A stretch of 6,871 nt of DNA from Methylococcaceae bacterium. GTDB lineage: Bacteria; Pseudomonadota; Gammaproteobacteria; Methylococcales; UBA1147. Made by a program: the position numbers and the translations under genes. The notes under the pieces were generated by a model. The model made no database searches, was not told the DNA's origin, and saw nothing but the letters and a program-made list of their open reading frames with translations. Below, one piece after another: positions 1 through 5,000 of this stretch. The stretch is taken from positions 1-6,871 of the forward strand of contig JAKEEL010000171.1 in assembly GCA_022616595.1 (NCBI GenBank), read 5' to 3'. Numbering within the stretch: position 1 is the stretch's first letter; the number at the start of each line of letters is the position of its first letter.

Positions 1-2
1 CA

Positions 3-152
3 AAGAATGTTTTTCATGTGTACGGGATTACGGAGGCAGGAGAGATTGTGAAAAAGGCGCTTCGACGCAAGCAGGTGCTGGAGTATTTCGCACAGGCGGA
101 ACCCGGGGTAGTCGGCCTCGAATCGTGTGGCAGTGCTCATTACTGGGCAAGG
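3..152 (+). pseudogene. IS110 family transposase, N-terminal fragment
   Basis: This open frame enters from the left edge without a start codon and encodes 50 residues typical of the N-terminal DEDD (RuvC-like) domain of IS110 family transposases. The clearest block is GLESCGSAHYWAR at the end of the fragment; in this family its Glu is one of the catalytic acids. The first catalytic Asp, expected in a GIDLAK-like motif, would lie just left of the window. Similarity stops exactly after the Arg codon at 150-152, where the family would continue with Glu and a Leu/Gly-rich stretch. From 153 the bases belong to a different gene on the other strand. The rest of the nuclease domain and the C-terminal Ser-containing domain are absent, so the fragment cannot be active. 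Recognition is from family memory, not a search. Confidence 0.82.
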
Positions 153-318
153 ATTCGCCGAGGGCTCCCTGAATCGGAGGGTTTCCGATGGAAAGGTCTT
201 CCTGATACACCAGTCCGAGATCGGGTATTTTCGACTGGTCGATCGCAAAATTGCTGCGTTGCTGCCAGTAATAAAGGATCCCGCCGACCAAGAGTACGAT
301 AATCAGCTTTCTCGACAT
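153..318 (-). pseudogene. Membrane-anchored hypothetical protein, truncated by the IS110 fragment
   Basis: The ATG at 316-318 begins with a short basic segment (MSRK) and a hydrophobic run (LIIVLLVGGILYYW, residues 5-18) that looks like an N-terminal membrane anchor or uncleaved signal. A soluble stretch follows, including IPDLGLVYQEDLSIGNPPIQ. After about residue 55 the frame enters the complement of the IS110 transposase fragment and becomes a meaningless Pro/Arg-rich tail ending at position 28. The native gene was therefore probably longer and has lost its C-terminus. No clear ribosome binding site precedes the start. It lies 80 bases downstream of the solute-binding protein on the same strand and could once have been the last gene of that unit. 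I do not recognise its function; the hydrophobic N-terminus and the abrupt change of character are what the sequence shows. Confidence 0.6.
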
Positions 319-398
319 TGATTTCGGCAGGCCGGGCCGGTGGCGGGACAGGCGTGCGCCTGATCGCGCTGATTGGCCGACATCCGGGACAGACCGTT

Positions 399-1133
399 CT
401 AATAACGGAATTCCCGAAGAATTTTCTCGTAGCTCCCGTCAGCTTTCATGGCCTGGATCGCACGGTTGAACGCATCGATGATTTTTTCGTGCTCCGGATG
501 GGAACGGCTGACCGCGATGTGGGTTCCGCGACGGATTAAAGGTTTCGGCAGAAATTCCAAATCCTTGACGCTGCTCTTCATGAACTGGTTAAGCTGATAG
601 CGGATTTTGCGCTCCTCATCCAGGGTCAGATCGATTTCCCCGAGCGAGAGCTTGAGAAGATTCTGCAACAGATAATTCTGCGGCACCTTGATAAATTTCC
701 GGGACTTGAGAAATTCATCATCGTATGCGTAGTCTTGGAGCGTTCCGACCACCAATCCGTCGAGATCATCCAGCGAATCGAATTTGATGTCCTGGTCCGA
801 CTTGCGCTTAATAAACTTGATTTCGTGCATCAGGTAAGGATCGCTGAACTCGAATTCCCGGGCCCGTTCATCCGTATACCAGATCGAACCAACGATATCG
901 TAGACTCCGATTTCCGCGCCTTCGTAGGCGCGCGGCCAGGTTTCGAATGCGAAGGTAACCGGATAACCCGCGCGCTCCAACGCGCTTTTTACAATGGTTG
1001 CCGAGAGCCCCTGACCCGGCAGCTTGCGGCTGATGAAGGGTTCTTCTTCCTTCGCGACCACGGTCAGGGCCGAAACTTCGGGCGCCGTCCACAACAATCC
1101 CCAGAAAACCACGAGTAGCAGAGGCTGTTTCAT
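399..1133 (-). CDS. Periplasmic solute-binding protein, SBP_bac_3 (family 3) type
   Basis: A 244-residue secreted protein of the family 3 extracellular solute-binding fold (HisJ/FliY type), normally the amino-acid-binding part of an ABC importer. Residues 1-22 form a signal peptide: MKQ, a hydrophobic core LLLVVFWGLLW, and a likely cleavage site after VSA. The mature part shows the usual landmarks: EEPFISRKLPGQGLSATIV near its start, then ERAGYPV, a W-P-R-A motif, GVYDIVGSIWYTDERAREFEFSDPY at about 77-100, and a closing helix with DAFNRAIQAMKADGSYEKIL. Length is typical of the family. I chose the ATG at 1133 because GGAAG (1142-1146) stands 8 bases upstream; an in-frame ATG at 1148 has that type of sequence with no spacer. 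No permease or ATPase gene is nearby, so it may be an orphan binding protein serving a sensor or a distant transporter. It is probably co-transcribed with the FmdB-like gene. The ligand cannot be assigned. Confidence 0.88.
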   Translation of the reverse strand: MKQPLLLVVFWGLLWTAPEVSALTVVAKEEEPFISRKLPGQGLSATIVKSALERAGYPVTFAFETWPRAYEGAEIGVYDIVGSIWYTDERAREFEFSDPYLMHEIKFIKRKSDQDIKFDSLDDLDGLVVGTLQDYAYDDEFLKSRKFIKVPQNYLLQNLLKLSLGEIDLTLDEERKIRYQLNQFMKSSVKDLEFLPKPLIRRGTHIAVSRSHPEHEKIIDAFNRAIQAMKADGSYEKILREFRY

Positions 1134-1169
1134 CGCCACGTCTTCCATCTTCCATCGTCCGTTCGTAAT

Positions 1170-1421
1170 TCAATTCATACCGCACATTCCGCGGCCACAG
1201 GCACCCGCTCCGCAGGACGATTCCCGTTCTCCGAGACTGGAGCTCTTAACCACCTGTCCGCCCGTGGCCAGCCGCGTGACCGGGGAATCCCAAGCGATTT
1301 CACCGGGATCGAACCCGGCCTGCTCACACAATTCTCCCCAAGTGCTTAAACGTTCGTTCATGCGGTGTTTAACCTCGAATACTTCACCGGTTGCGTTGCA
1401 GCGATAATCATAGGTAGGCAT
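1170..1421 (-). CDS. FmdB-like small protein with degenerate zinc ribbon
   Basis: An 83-residue protein beginning MPTYDYRCNATGEVFEV, which matches the start of the FmdB family (putative regulatory zinc-ribbon proteins, CxxC_CxxC_SSSS type). The classical family has two CxxC knuckles. Here only Cys8 and Cys32 remain in the ribbon region, with Thr11 where the first knuckle's second Cys would stand. Three more Cys (70, 75, 80) sit in a Gly-rich tail, CGAGACGRGMCG. I recall this variant (TWGELCE, GFDPG, then a Cys/Gly tail) as a recurring gammaproteobacterial subtype, so it is probably a divergent but real family member; metal binding is uncertain. The start is well supported: AAGGAG at 1430-1435 lies 8 bases before the ATG. 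The solute-binding protein follows 36 bases downstream, which suggests an operon. Its biochemical role is not known. Confidence 0.85.
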   Translation of the reverse strand: MPTYDYRCNATGEVFEVKHRMNERLSTWGELCEQAGFDPGEIAWDSPVTRLATGGQVVKSSSLGERESSCGAGACGRGMCGMN

Positions 1422-1429
1422 TGGTCAAT

Positions 1430-1458
1430 CTCCTTGGAGCAATCGAAACCGTAGTATA
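1430..1458 (-). promoter_or_regulatory. Putative promoter -10 box and Shine-Dalgarno for the FmdB-like gene
   Basis: On the minus strand TATACT (1453-1458) matches the sigma-70 -10 consensus at five of six positions. It would start transcription near 1446, giving a leader of about 25 bases with AAGGAG (1430-1435) eight bases before the ATG. The -35 region is poor (a TTCGAT/GGTTCG stretch at a 15-17 base spacing), so an activator or another sigma factor is possible. The 122-base gap to the HD-GYP gene shows no good terminator, and read-through from that gene remains possible. Confidence 0.45.
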
Positions 1459-1543
1459 CGTGATTTTCGGAAGATCGAACCGGTCTCCTGGTTCTTTGTC
1501 GCCCGCGGGTTTCGATTCTCAGCGTCCTCTTGATCGGTCAATT

Positions 1544-2575
1544 TTATTCAGCCGGCACTTCTTCTCGATACCTTTCCTTGATCTCCAGAATTTGCGGGAC
1601 AATTCCGAGAAAGACTTCCACGAGCCACGGATCGAATATCACGCCGCTTTTCTTCTGAATGAATTCCAAAGTCTTTTCGACTGTCCAGGCCTTCTTGTAG
1701 GGCCGTTCGGTGGTCAACGCGTCGAACACGTCGGCCAATGTGACGATCCGTCCGGCCAAAGGAATTTCCTCGCCTTTGAGTCCTTCCGGATAGCCTTGTC
1801 CGTTCCACATTTCGTGGTGCGTCAACGCGACCTGGCGAGCCAGGTTCAAGAGTTCCGAACTATGTTCGCCCAGAATTTCCGCGCCGATCTCCGGATGCCT
1901 GCGCATGATTTCCCAATCGGCGACGTCGAGCTCCCCGGATTTCTGCAAAATCCGGTCGGGAATACCGATCTTGCCGATATCATGCATCGGAGCGGCATTC
2001 AGCAGCAGTTCGGCTTCGTCTTCGCTCATCCCGGCCGCGAGCCCGATCAGCTTGGAATAATGACTCATCCGCACCACATGCAGGCCGGTCTCGTTATCCT
2101 TGTATTCCGCGGCGCGACCCAGGCGCTGGATGATCTGCAAGCGGCTTTCATTCAGCTCGGCGGTCCGCTGGCGAACCCGGTTTTCCAGCATTCGGCTCCG
2201 ATCATAGAGCGCCAACTGGGTTTCAACGCGGGCTTGAACGATGGCCGGACTGACCGGTTTGGTGATGTAGTCGACCGCCCCCAGTTCGAATCCCCGCGCT
2301 TCATCGTCGATATCGTCCATGGCGGTTACGAATATCACCGGAATTCTGCGGGTTGCGAAATCGCTCTTGAGTCGCCGACAGACTTCGTAGCCGTCCATTC
2401 CGGGCATCATGATATCGAGTAGGATCAAGTCCGGCGGGATGCCGGCCTTGGCGATCTCGAGCGCCTTCGTTCCGTTCAGGGCTACCTTGATTTTGTACCG
2501 GTCCTTAAGAATACCGTTCAGGACATCGATATTTTCTGGAACGTCGTCGACGAGCAAAATGGTTGGTCTGGGCAT
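1544..2575 (-). CDS. Response regulator with REC and HD-GYP domains (c-di-GMP phosphodiesterase, RpfG type)
   Basis: A 343-residue two-domain regulator. The receiver (about 1-120) has the acidic pair in ILLVDD (Asp10, Asp11), the phospho-acceptor Asp54 in LILLDIMMPGMDG, a conserved Thr84 (VIFVT) and Lys106 in DYITKP. A helical linker with LENRVRQRTAELNESR leads into the HD-GYP domain. That domain carries ETGLHVVRMS, the metal-binding HDIGKIGIPD (His198-Asp199), HHEMWNGQGYP (253-263), ADVFDALTTERPYK and a C-terminal FDPWLVE. HD-GYP proteins hydrolyse cyclic di-GMP to pGpG or GMP, and phosphorylation of the receiver probably controls this. The Asn in WNGQGYP replaces the commoner Asp; the GYP itself and the HD pair are intact, so activity is expected. 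The ATG at 2575 is preferred because the receiver fold begins right after it and GGAA lies 5 bases upstream; an extension to 2653 adds a Pro/Arg-rich stretch unlike the family. No partner histidine kinase lies in the window. Confidence 0.93.
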   Translation of the reverse strand: MPRPTILLVDDVPENIDVLNGILKDRYKIKVALNGTKALEIAKAGIPPDLILLDIMMPGMDGYEVCRRLKSDFATRRIPVIFVTAMDDIDDEARGFELGAVDYITKPVSPAIVQARVETQLALYDRSRMLENRVRQRTAELNESRLQIIQRLGRAAEYKDNETGLHVVRMSHYSKLIGLAAGMSEDEAELLLNAAPMHDIGKIGIPDRILQKSGELDVADWEIMRRHPEIGAEILGEHSSELLNLARQVALTHHEMWNGQGYPEGLKGEEIPLAGRIVTLADVFDALTTERPYKKAWTVEKTLEFIQKKSGVIFDPWLVEVFLGIVPQILEIKERYREEVPAE

Positions 2576-2686
2576 AGCCTTTCCGTTATGCAGATTCCGG
2601 GCAGCCTCCGGTGTCGGAAACTCGGTGATCGTTCGCCGGAAACGCCGGATCAAGCATATCTGCTTTTGCCTGGAATGAGAAGTCTG

Positions 2687-2720
2687 GGATTTTGCCCAAA
2701 ATCCGCGACTGGATTTTGGG
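2687..2720. repeat. Three-armed palindrome next to the IS4 remnant
   Basis: CCCAAAATCC (2695-2704) and GGATTTTGGG (2711-2720) form a perfect 10-base inverted repeat around a 6-base loop. A further copy, GGATTTTG (2687-2694), can also pair with the middle arm with only two bases between. Two mutually exclusive hairpins are therefore possible. There is no T-run on either side, so it is not a classical intrinsic terminator. The outer edge coincides with the point where IS4 transposase similarity ends. It may be a transposon end, an insertion target, or a structure in the leader of the HD-GYP gene, whose start is about 110 bases away. Confidence 0.7.
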
Positions 2721-3083
2721 TTGATGCAGTTTTTGTCCGATTTCCGCTACCGCCTCTTTCAGGGGTGCCAACGGCAGCCTTTTCCGCGCTTTGCAATACG
2801 GAGCGGTATTTACAGTATTCGGCGGTTGTTCTTGTTGCAATCGCCCGGTCAACACCCGAGCCACGGCTGGTTTACAGGAGCCGTCGGCGCTGAGTACTTG
2901 AAACAGAAAGGATTGTAAAACCAACAACGGCGTAAAGATTCGATCTCGTATACCGAAACAGCCAATACGGGCCAACCATTCGGTGGACAGAATTTCCGAA
3001 AACCAAAGTCCCTGAATCTGCAAAAATGCCTTTTTGAATGGTTGGAATTGATAGGGTCGAAAATTTTTTGTACGATGGCTCAT
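2721..3083 (-). pseudogene. IS4 family transposase, N-terminal fragment
   Basis: From the ATG at 3081-3083 the frame encodes about 121 residues resembling the N-terminal domain of IS4 family DDE transposases. Landmarks are RDRIFTPLLVLQSFLFQVLS, then SCKPAVARVL and TAPYCKARKRLP, which precede the catalytic domain in this family. Similarity ends near residue 121 (LHQ), exactly at the edge of the palindrome at 2695-2720. The frame then runs on to 2586 through unrelated sequence (starting PKIQSRILG) that belongs to the upstream region of the HD-GYP gene. The part carrying the DDE residues is missing, so the fragment cannot transpose. The terminal inverted repeat expected upstream of the start, between 3084 and about 3190, could not be recognised without its partner. 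Confidence 0.82.
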
Positions 3084-3195
3084 GGCCGGATTCAGGTGTC
3101 GCCAGCAGATGGACAGGATTGGTCATCCACATATACGCATGGATCGCCGGGCCATGCTTTCTATGTAATCTCCAAACCTTATTTCGCGACTTCGC
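3084..3195. other. Intergenic stretch between the IS4 remnant and brnA
   Basis: These 112 bases hold no convincing gene. They should contain the left end of the IS4 element, which lies upstream of its transposase start, but no terminal repeat can be defined because the other end has been lost. I see no strong terminator after brnA. Confidence 0.4.
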
Positions 3196-3522
3196 CTAGC
3201 CGGTGGGTGGATGTGATTTGATAAATTCCTTCAGTGCCTCATCGATGCGGGTTTGCCAACCCCGTCCTTGAGCGCGGAAATAGGCCAGAACTTCGGGGGA
3301 AAAGCGGATGGCTACCTGTTCCTTGGCAGGGCGCTTGTTGGGCCCGCGCCTGCGGCGCAAGCTGGTTAGAGTCGCTTCGACTCCACCCCCTTCCGTAATC
3401 ATGGCCCGGTTCCAGTCGATATTGTCCGGAACTGTCGCTTCGGGCGCGGACGAAAGGGCGGCGGCGACTTGCTCAGGGCTGAACTTGGGCGAAGTAGTGT
3501 CGGGTTTGGTTTTTGTCGGCAT
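3196..3522 (-). CDS. brnA: BrnA family antitoxin (DUF4415, ribbon-helix-helix)
   Basis: A 108-residue protein whose C-terminal half fits the BrnA antitoxin family. The block RGPNKRPAKEQVAIRFSPEVL (about 59-79) contains the beta-strand of a ribbon-helix-helix DNA-binding fold (QVAIRFS). It is followed by YFRAQGRGWQTRIDEALKEF (81-100), which is the family signature. The N-terminal part contains VPDNIDWNRAMITEGGGVEATL, the kind of segment that contacts the toxin. In this family BrnA neutralises the BrnT ribonuclease by direct binding and represses the shared promoter. It starts 50 bases inside the end of the toxin frame, an overlap compatible with translational coupling; no Shine-Dalgarno sequence is seen. 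It is complete and appears functional, unlike its partner, whose start is disrupted. Confidence 0.9.
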   Translation of the reverse strand: MPTKTKPDTTSPKFSPEQVAAALSSAPEATVPDNIDWNRAMITEGGGVEATLTSLRRRRGPNKRPAKEQVAIRFSPEVLAYFRAQGRGWQTRIDEALKEFIKSHPPTG

Positions 3523-3733
3523 AGCGGCAGGAAATCAAATGGGCGGCGTCGTGCCGCTCCGTCCAGACCAGGAAAACCACGCGTCCGCGCCAGAAGGCCA
3601 AGCTCTGCAGCCGATGTTCGCCATAGGCGAGCCGGTCGTCTTCCACCGTGACCATCGGAAAATCGAATGCCCTCTCCAGTTCCGCCAGATCGATGCCGTG
3701 CCTGGCAAGGTTTTTTCGTGCGCTTCGATTCAT
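3473..3733 (-). CDS. brnT: BrnT family toxin, N-terminus altered by a one-base frameshift
   Basis: The frame encodes the body of a BrnT-type ribonuclease toxin: KNLARHGIDLAELERAFDF, then EDDRLAYGEHRLQSLAF, VVFLVWTER, AHLISCRYADKNQTRHY. BrnT normally begins with a strand of the form F/W-x-D-x-x-K. That strand is present here, MITWDESKRTK, but in another frame starting at the ATG at 3744-3746. The two halves join if one base is removed from the T6 run at 3711-3716 (A6 on the coding strand), giving a normal 90-residue toxin. As written, the only continuous protein starts at 3733 with MNRSARKN and lacks the first strand; no good ribosome binding site precedes that ATG. It may be inactive, weakly active, or intact if the extra base is a read error. 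It overlaps brnA by 50 bases and is the first gene of the pair. Confidence 0.8.
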   Translation of the reverse strand: MNRSARKNLARHGIDLAELERAFDFPMVTVEDDRLAYGEHRLQSLAFWRGRVVFLVWTERHDAAHLISCRYADKNQTRHYFAQVQP

Positions 3734-3752
3734 CCCATGTAATCATCGCTAA

Positions 3753-3781
3753 ATTGTAGATGCACTTTGATGCTCGATCAA
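3753..3781 (-). promoter_or_regulatory. Putative sigma-70 promoter of the brnT-brnA pair
   Basis: On the minus strand TTGATC (3776-3781) and TACAAT (3753-3758) are separated by exactly 17 bases, matching the -35 and -10 consensus at four and five of six positions. Only six bases lie between the -10 box and the ATG at 3746. Transcription would therefore begin at or very near that ATG, so the toxin message would be leaderless or have an extremely short leader. BrnA antitoxins repress their own promoter, so an operator is expected here, but no clear palindrome was identified. Confidence 0.6.
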
Positions 3782-3785
3782 GCGT

Positions 3786-3833
3786 AAAAAAAAGTCACAC
3801 CCGAATGGCAATTACTTAAGCATTTTCGGGTGT
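3786..3833 (-). terminator. Intrinsic terminator for the 87-codon minus-strand ORF
   Basis: ACACCCGAA (3797-3805) pairs perfectly with TTCGGGTGT (3825-3833), a 9-base stem with a 19-base loop. On the minus strand it is followed after three bases (GAC) by eight consecutive T (complement of A at 3786-3793). This is a good Rho-independent terminator, with a rather long loop. The stop codon of the ORF at 3812-3814 lies in the loop, so the last codons form one side of the stem. It also insulates the brnT promoter just downstream. Confidence 0.72.
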
Positions 3834-4075
3834 TCAAATTTGCGAATCTGTTCGCGTAAAATATCGTTTACGGCCCCATTTTTGCGGGATTTATTACGTT
3901 GGTACCAAGCATCACGGAATTCAATGCACAAGCCATGGTAAAACCATAGCGCGCATGTTAATAAATAAAAAGATTTGACCCGTTTTGACGTTTTTTTCCT
4001 AATATCGCGGGTGGTTTTCCGAATTACGACGGTCCGGCGGTTCAGAGAATTTTCGCCAGTGCAGGCCGTGGACAA
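3812..4075 (-). CDS. Unrecognised small basic protein, possibly a C-terminal gene remnant
   Basis: An 87-codon AT-rich frame that I do not recognise. The N-terminal third is rich in Arg, Lys and Thr (RRTVVIRKTTRDIRKKTSKR). Next comes a hydrophobic/aromatic stretch, FYLLTCALWFYHGL, and then a charged, helical-looking C-terminus (IEFRDAWYQRNKSRKNGAVN, DILREQIRKFEHPKMLK). The last 50 residues look protein-like, and the stop codon falls in a proper terminator, which argues that a genuine gene ended here. The first residues lie close to the GC step at about 4040-4060, so the present ATG at 4075 may be an accident of a rearrangement and the real gene may have been longer. No ribosome binding site is evident. 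A transposase or phage-type remnant is possible, but nothing in the sequence proves it. Confidence 0.4.
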   Translation of the reverse strand: MSTACTGENSLNRRTVVIRKTTRDIRKKTSKRVKSFYLLTCALWFYHGLCIEFRDAWYQRNKSRKNGAVNDILREQIRKFEHPKMLK

Positions 4076-4178
4076 GAAACCCGAATAGGCGCTCGACGCC
4101 TTCCAGGCCGCCGACAGCGGCTTGCAGCAACCTCGGGGGGGCTATGATAACGTGAGTTCGCGCCAGCGGTCGGCACCC
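4076..4178. other. GC-rich junction upstream of the CheB-type gene
   Basis: Base composition changes abruptly from AT-rich to GC-rich at about 4040-4060. The frame used by the CheB gene is open upstream as far as the TAG at 4086-4088. Its translation before the chosen start (ALDAFQAADSGLQQ) looks like coding sequence of another protein, perhaps a residue of a lost neighbour. Other possible starts for the CheB gene in this stretch are TTG at 4122 and GTG at 4152; the latter has a run of seven G ten bases upstream. TATGAT at 4142-4147 resembles a -10 box but has no suitable -35. Confidence 0.4.
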
Positions 4179-5000
4179 ATGTCACGAGAGATCCCTTTGG
4201 AATCTAAGGAAATCCCTGATCAGGCCCCGTCCCCGGACGAGGTCGGGCCGGAAAGCCCGTTCCCGATCGTCGGGATTGGCGCTTCCGCCGGGGGTCTCGA
4301 GGCCTTCACCCAGTTCCTCGCCCGTCTGCCGGCAGAGACCGGGATGGCCTTCGTGCTGGTCCAGCACCTCGACCCCCGCCACGAGAGCCGCCTGACCGAT
4401 CTCCTCGCGCGAGGCACCCGGATGCCGGTCGTCGAGGCGAGCCAGGGGCTTCTCGTCGAACCCGATCAAGTCTACATCATCCCGCCCAACACCAGCATGG
4501 CGATCGCAGAGGGCTTGCTGCACATCACCCCGCGCGAAGAATCGCCCGGCCCGCACCTGCCGGTCGATCACTTCCTGCGCTCGCTGGCGCGGGCCCAGCA
4601 GGCCCAGGCCATCGGCGTCGTGCTTTCGGGCACGGGCTCGGACGGGACTCTCGGGCTCATCGAAATCAAGTCGGTGGGCGGGATCACCTTCGCCCAGGAG
4701 CCGGGCTCGGCGCGCCATGGCGGCATGCCGCAAAGCGCCATCGGCAACGGCGCGGTGGACTTCGTGTTGCCGCCCGAGGGAATCGCGCGGCGGCTCGCCG
4801 AGATCGGCATCCACCCCTACCTCGCGCGGGAGCCGGTCGAGACGATGCAACCCGAGAGCGAGGACCACTTTCGGAGTGTGCTCGGCGCGGTCAAAGGCGC
4901 GACCGGGGTCGATTTCTCCCAGTACCGCGATACCACGATCCGGCGGCGCATCCTGCGCCGCATGGCGCTGCACGGCCAGTCCTCGCTCGCAGCTCTTTGA
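4179..5000 (+). pseudogene. CheB methylesterase domain plus start of CheR domain (5' part of a broken signalling gene)
   Basis: From the ATG at 4179 this part encodes a short acidic leader and a CheB-type methylesterase domain. The catalytic triad is visible: Ser in GIGASAGGLEAF, His in VQHLDPRHES and Asp in LSGTGSDGTLGL. The family blocks QVYIIPPNTSMAI, HLPVDHFLRSLA and GGMPQSAI..GAVDFVLPPE are also present. A linker leads to the CheR N-terminal helical domain, with GATGVDFSQYRDTTIRRRILRRMALHG. Similarity stops at about 4988 and a TGA follows at 4998-5000. In intact CheB-CheR-PAS fusions the CheR methyltransferase domain would follow; none of its SAM-binding motifs is present. Such fusions lack a REC domain at the CheB end, as here. 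The methylesterase part could still be made, but the multidomain product cannot. The start is uncertain: GTG at 4152 has a better G-rich ribosome binding site. Confidence 0.82.

Noticed and set aside
28..152. C-terminal half of the minus-strand 96-codon frame as part of the membrane protein
   Set aside because: It is the complement of recognisable IS110 transposase coding sequence, so the reading frame there is accidental.
1421..2422. Long plus-strand ORF (333 codons) opposite the HD-GYP regulator
   Set aside because: It is the antisense shadow of a clearly recognised REC/HD-GYP gene, with a composition rich in Phe, His and Gln and no recognisable motif.
2586..2720. C-terminal 44 codons of the IS4 transposase frame as real transposase
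   Set aside because: Family similarity stops at residue 121; the rest runs through the palindrome and the upstream region of the HD-GYP gene and is out of context.
2872..3132. Minus-strand 86-codon ORF overlapping the IS4 transposase
   Set aside because: It is an alternative frame of the transposase region; the other frame has the IS4 motifs.
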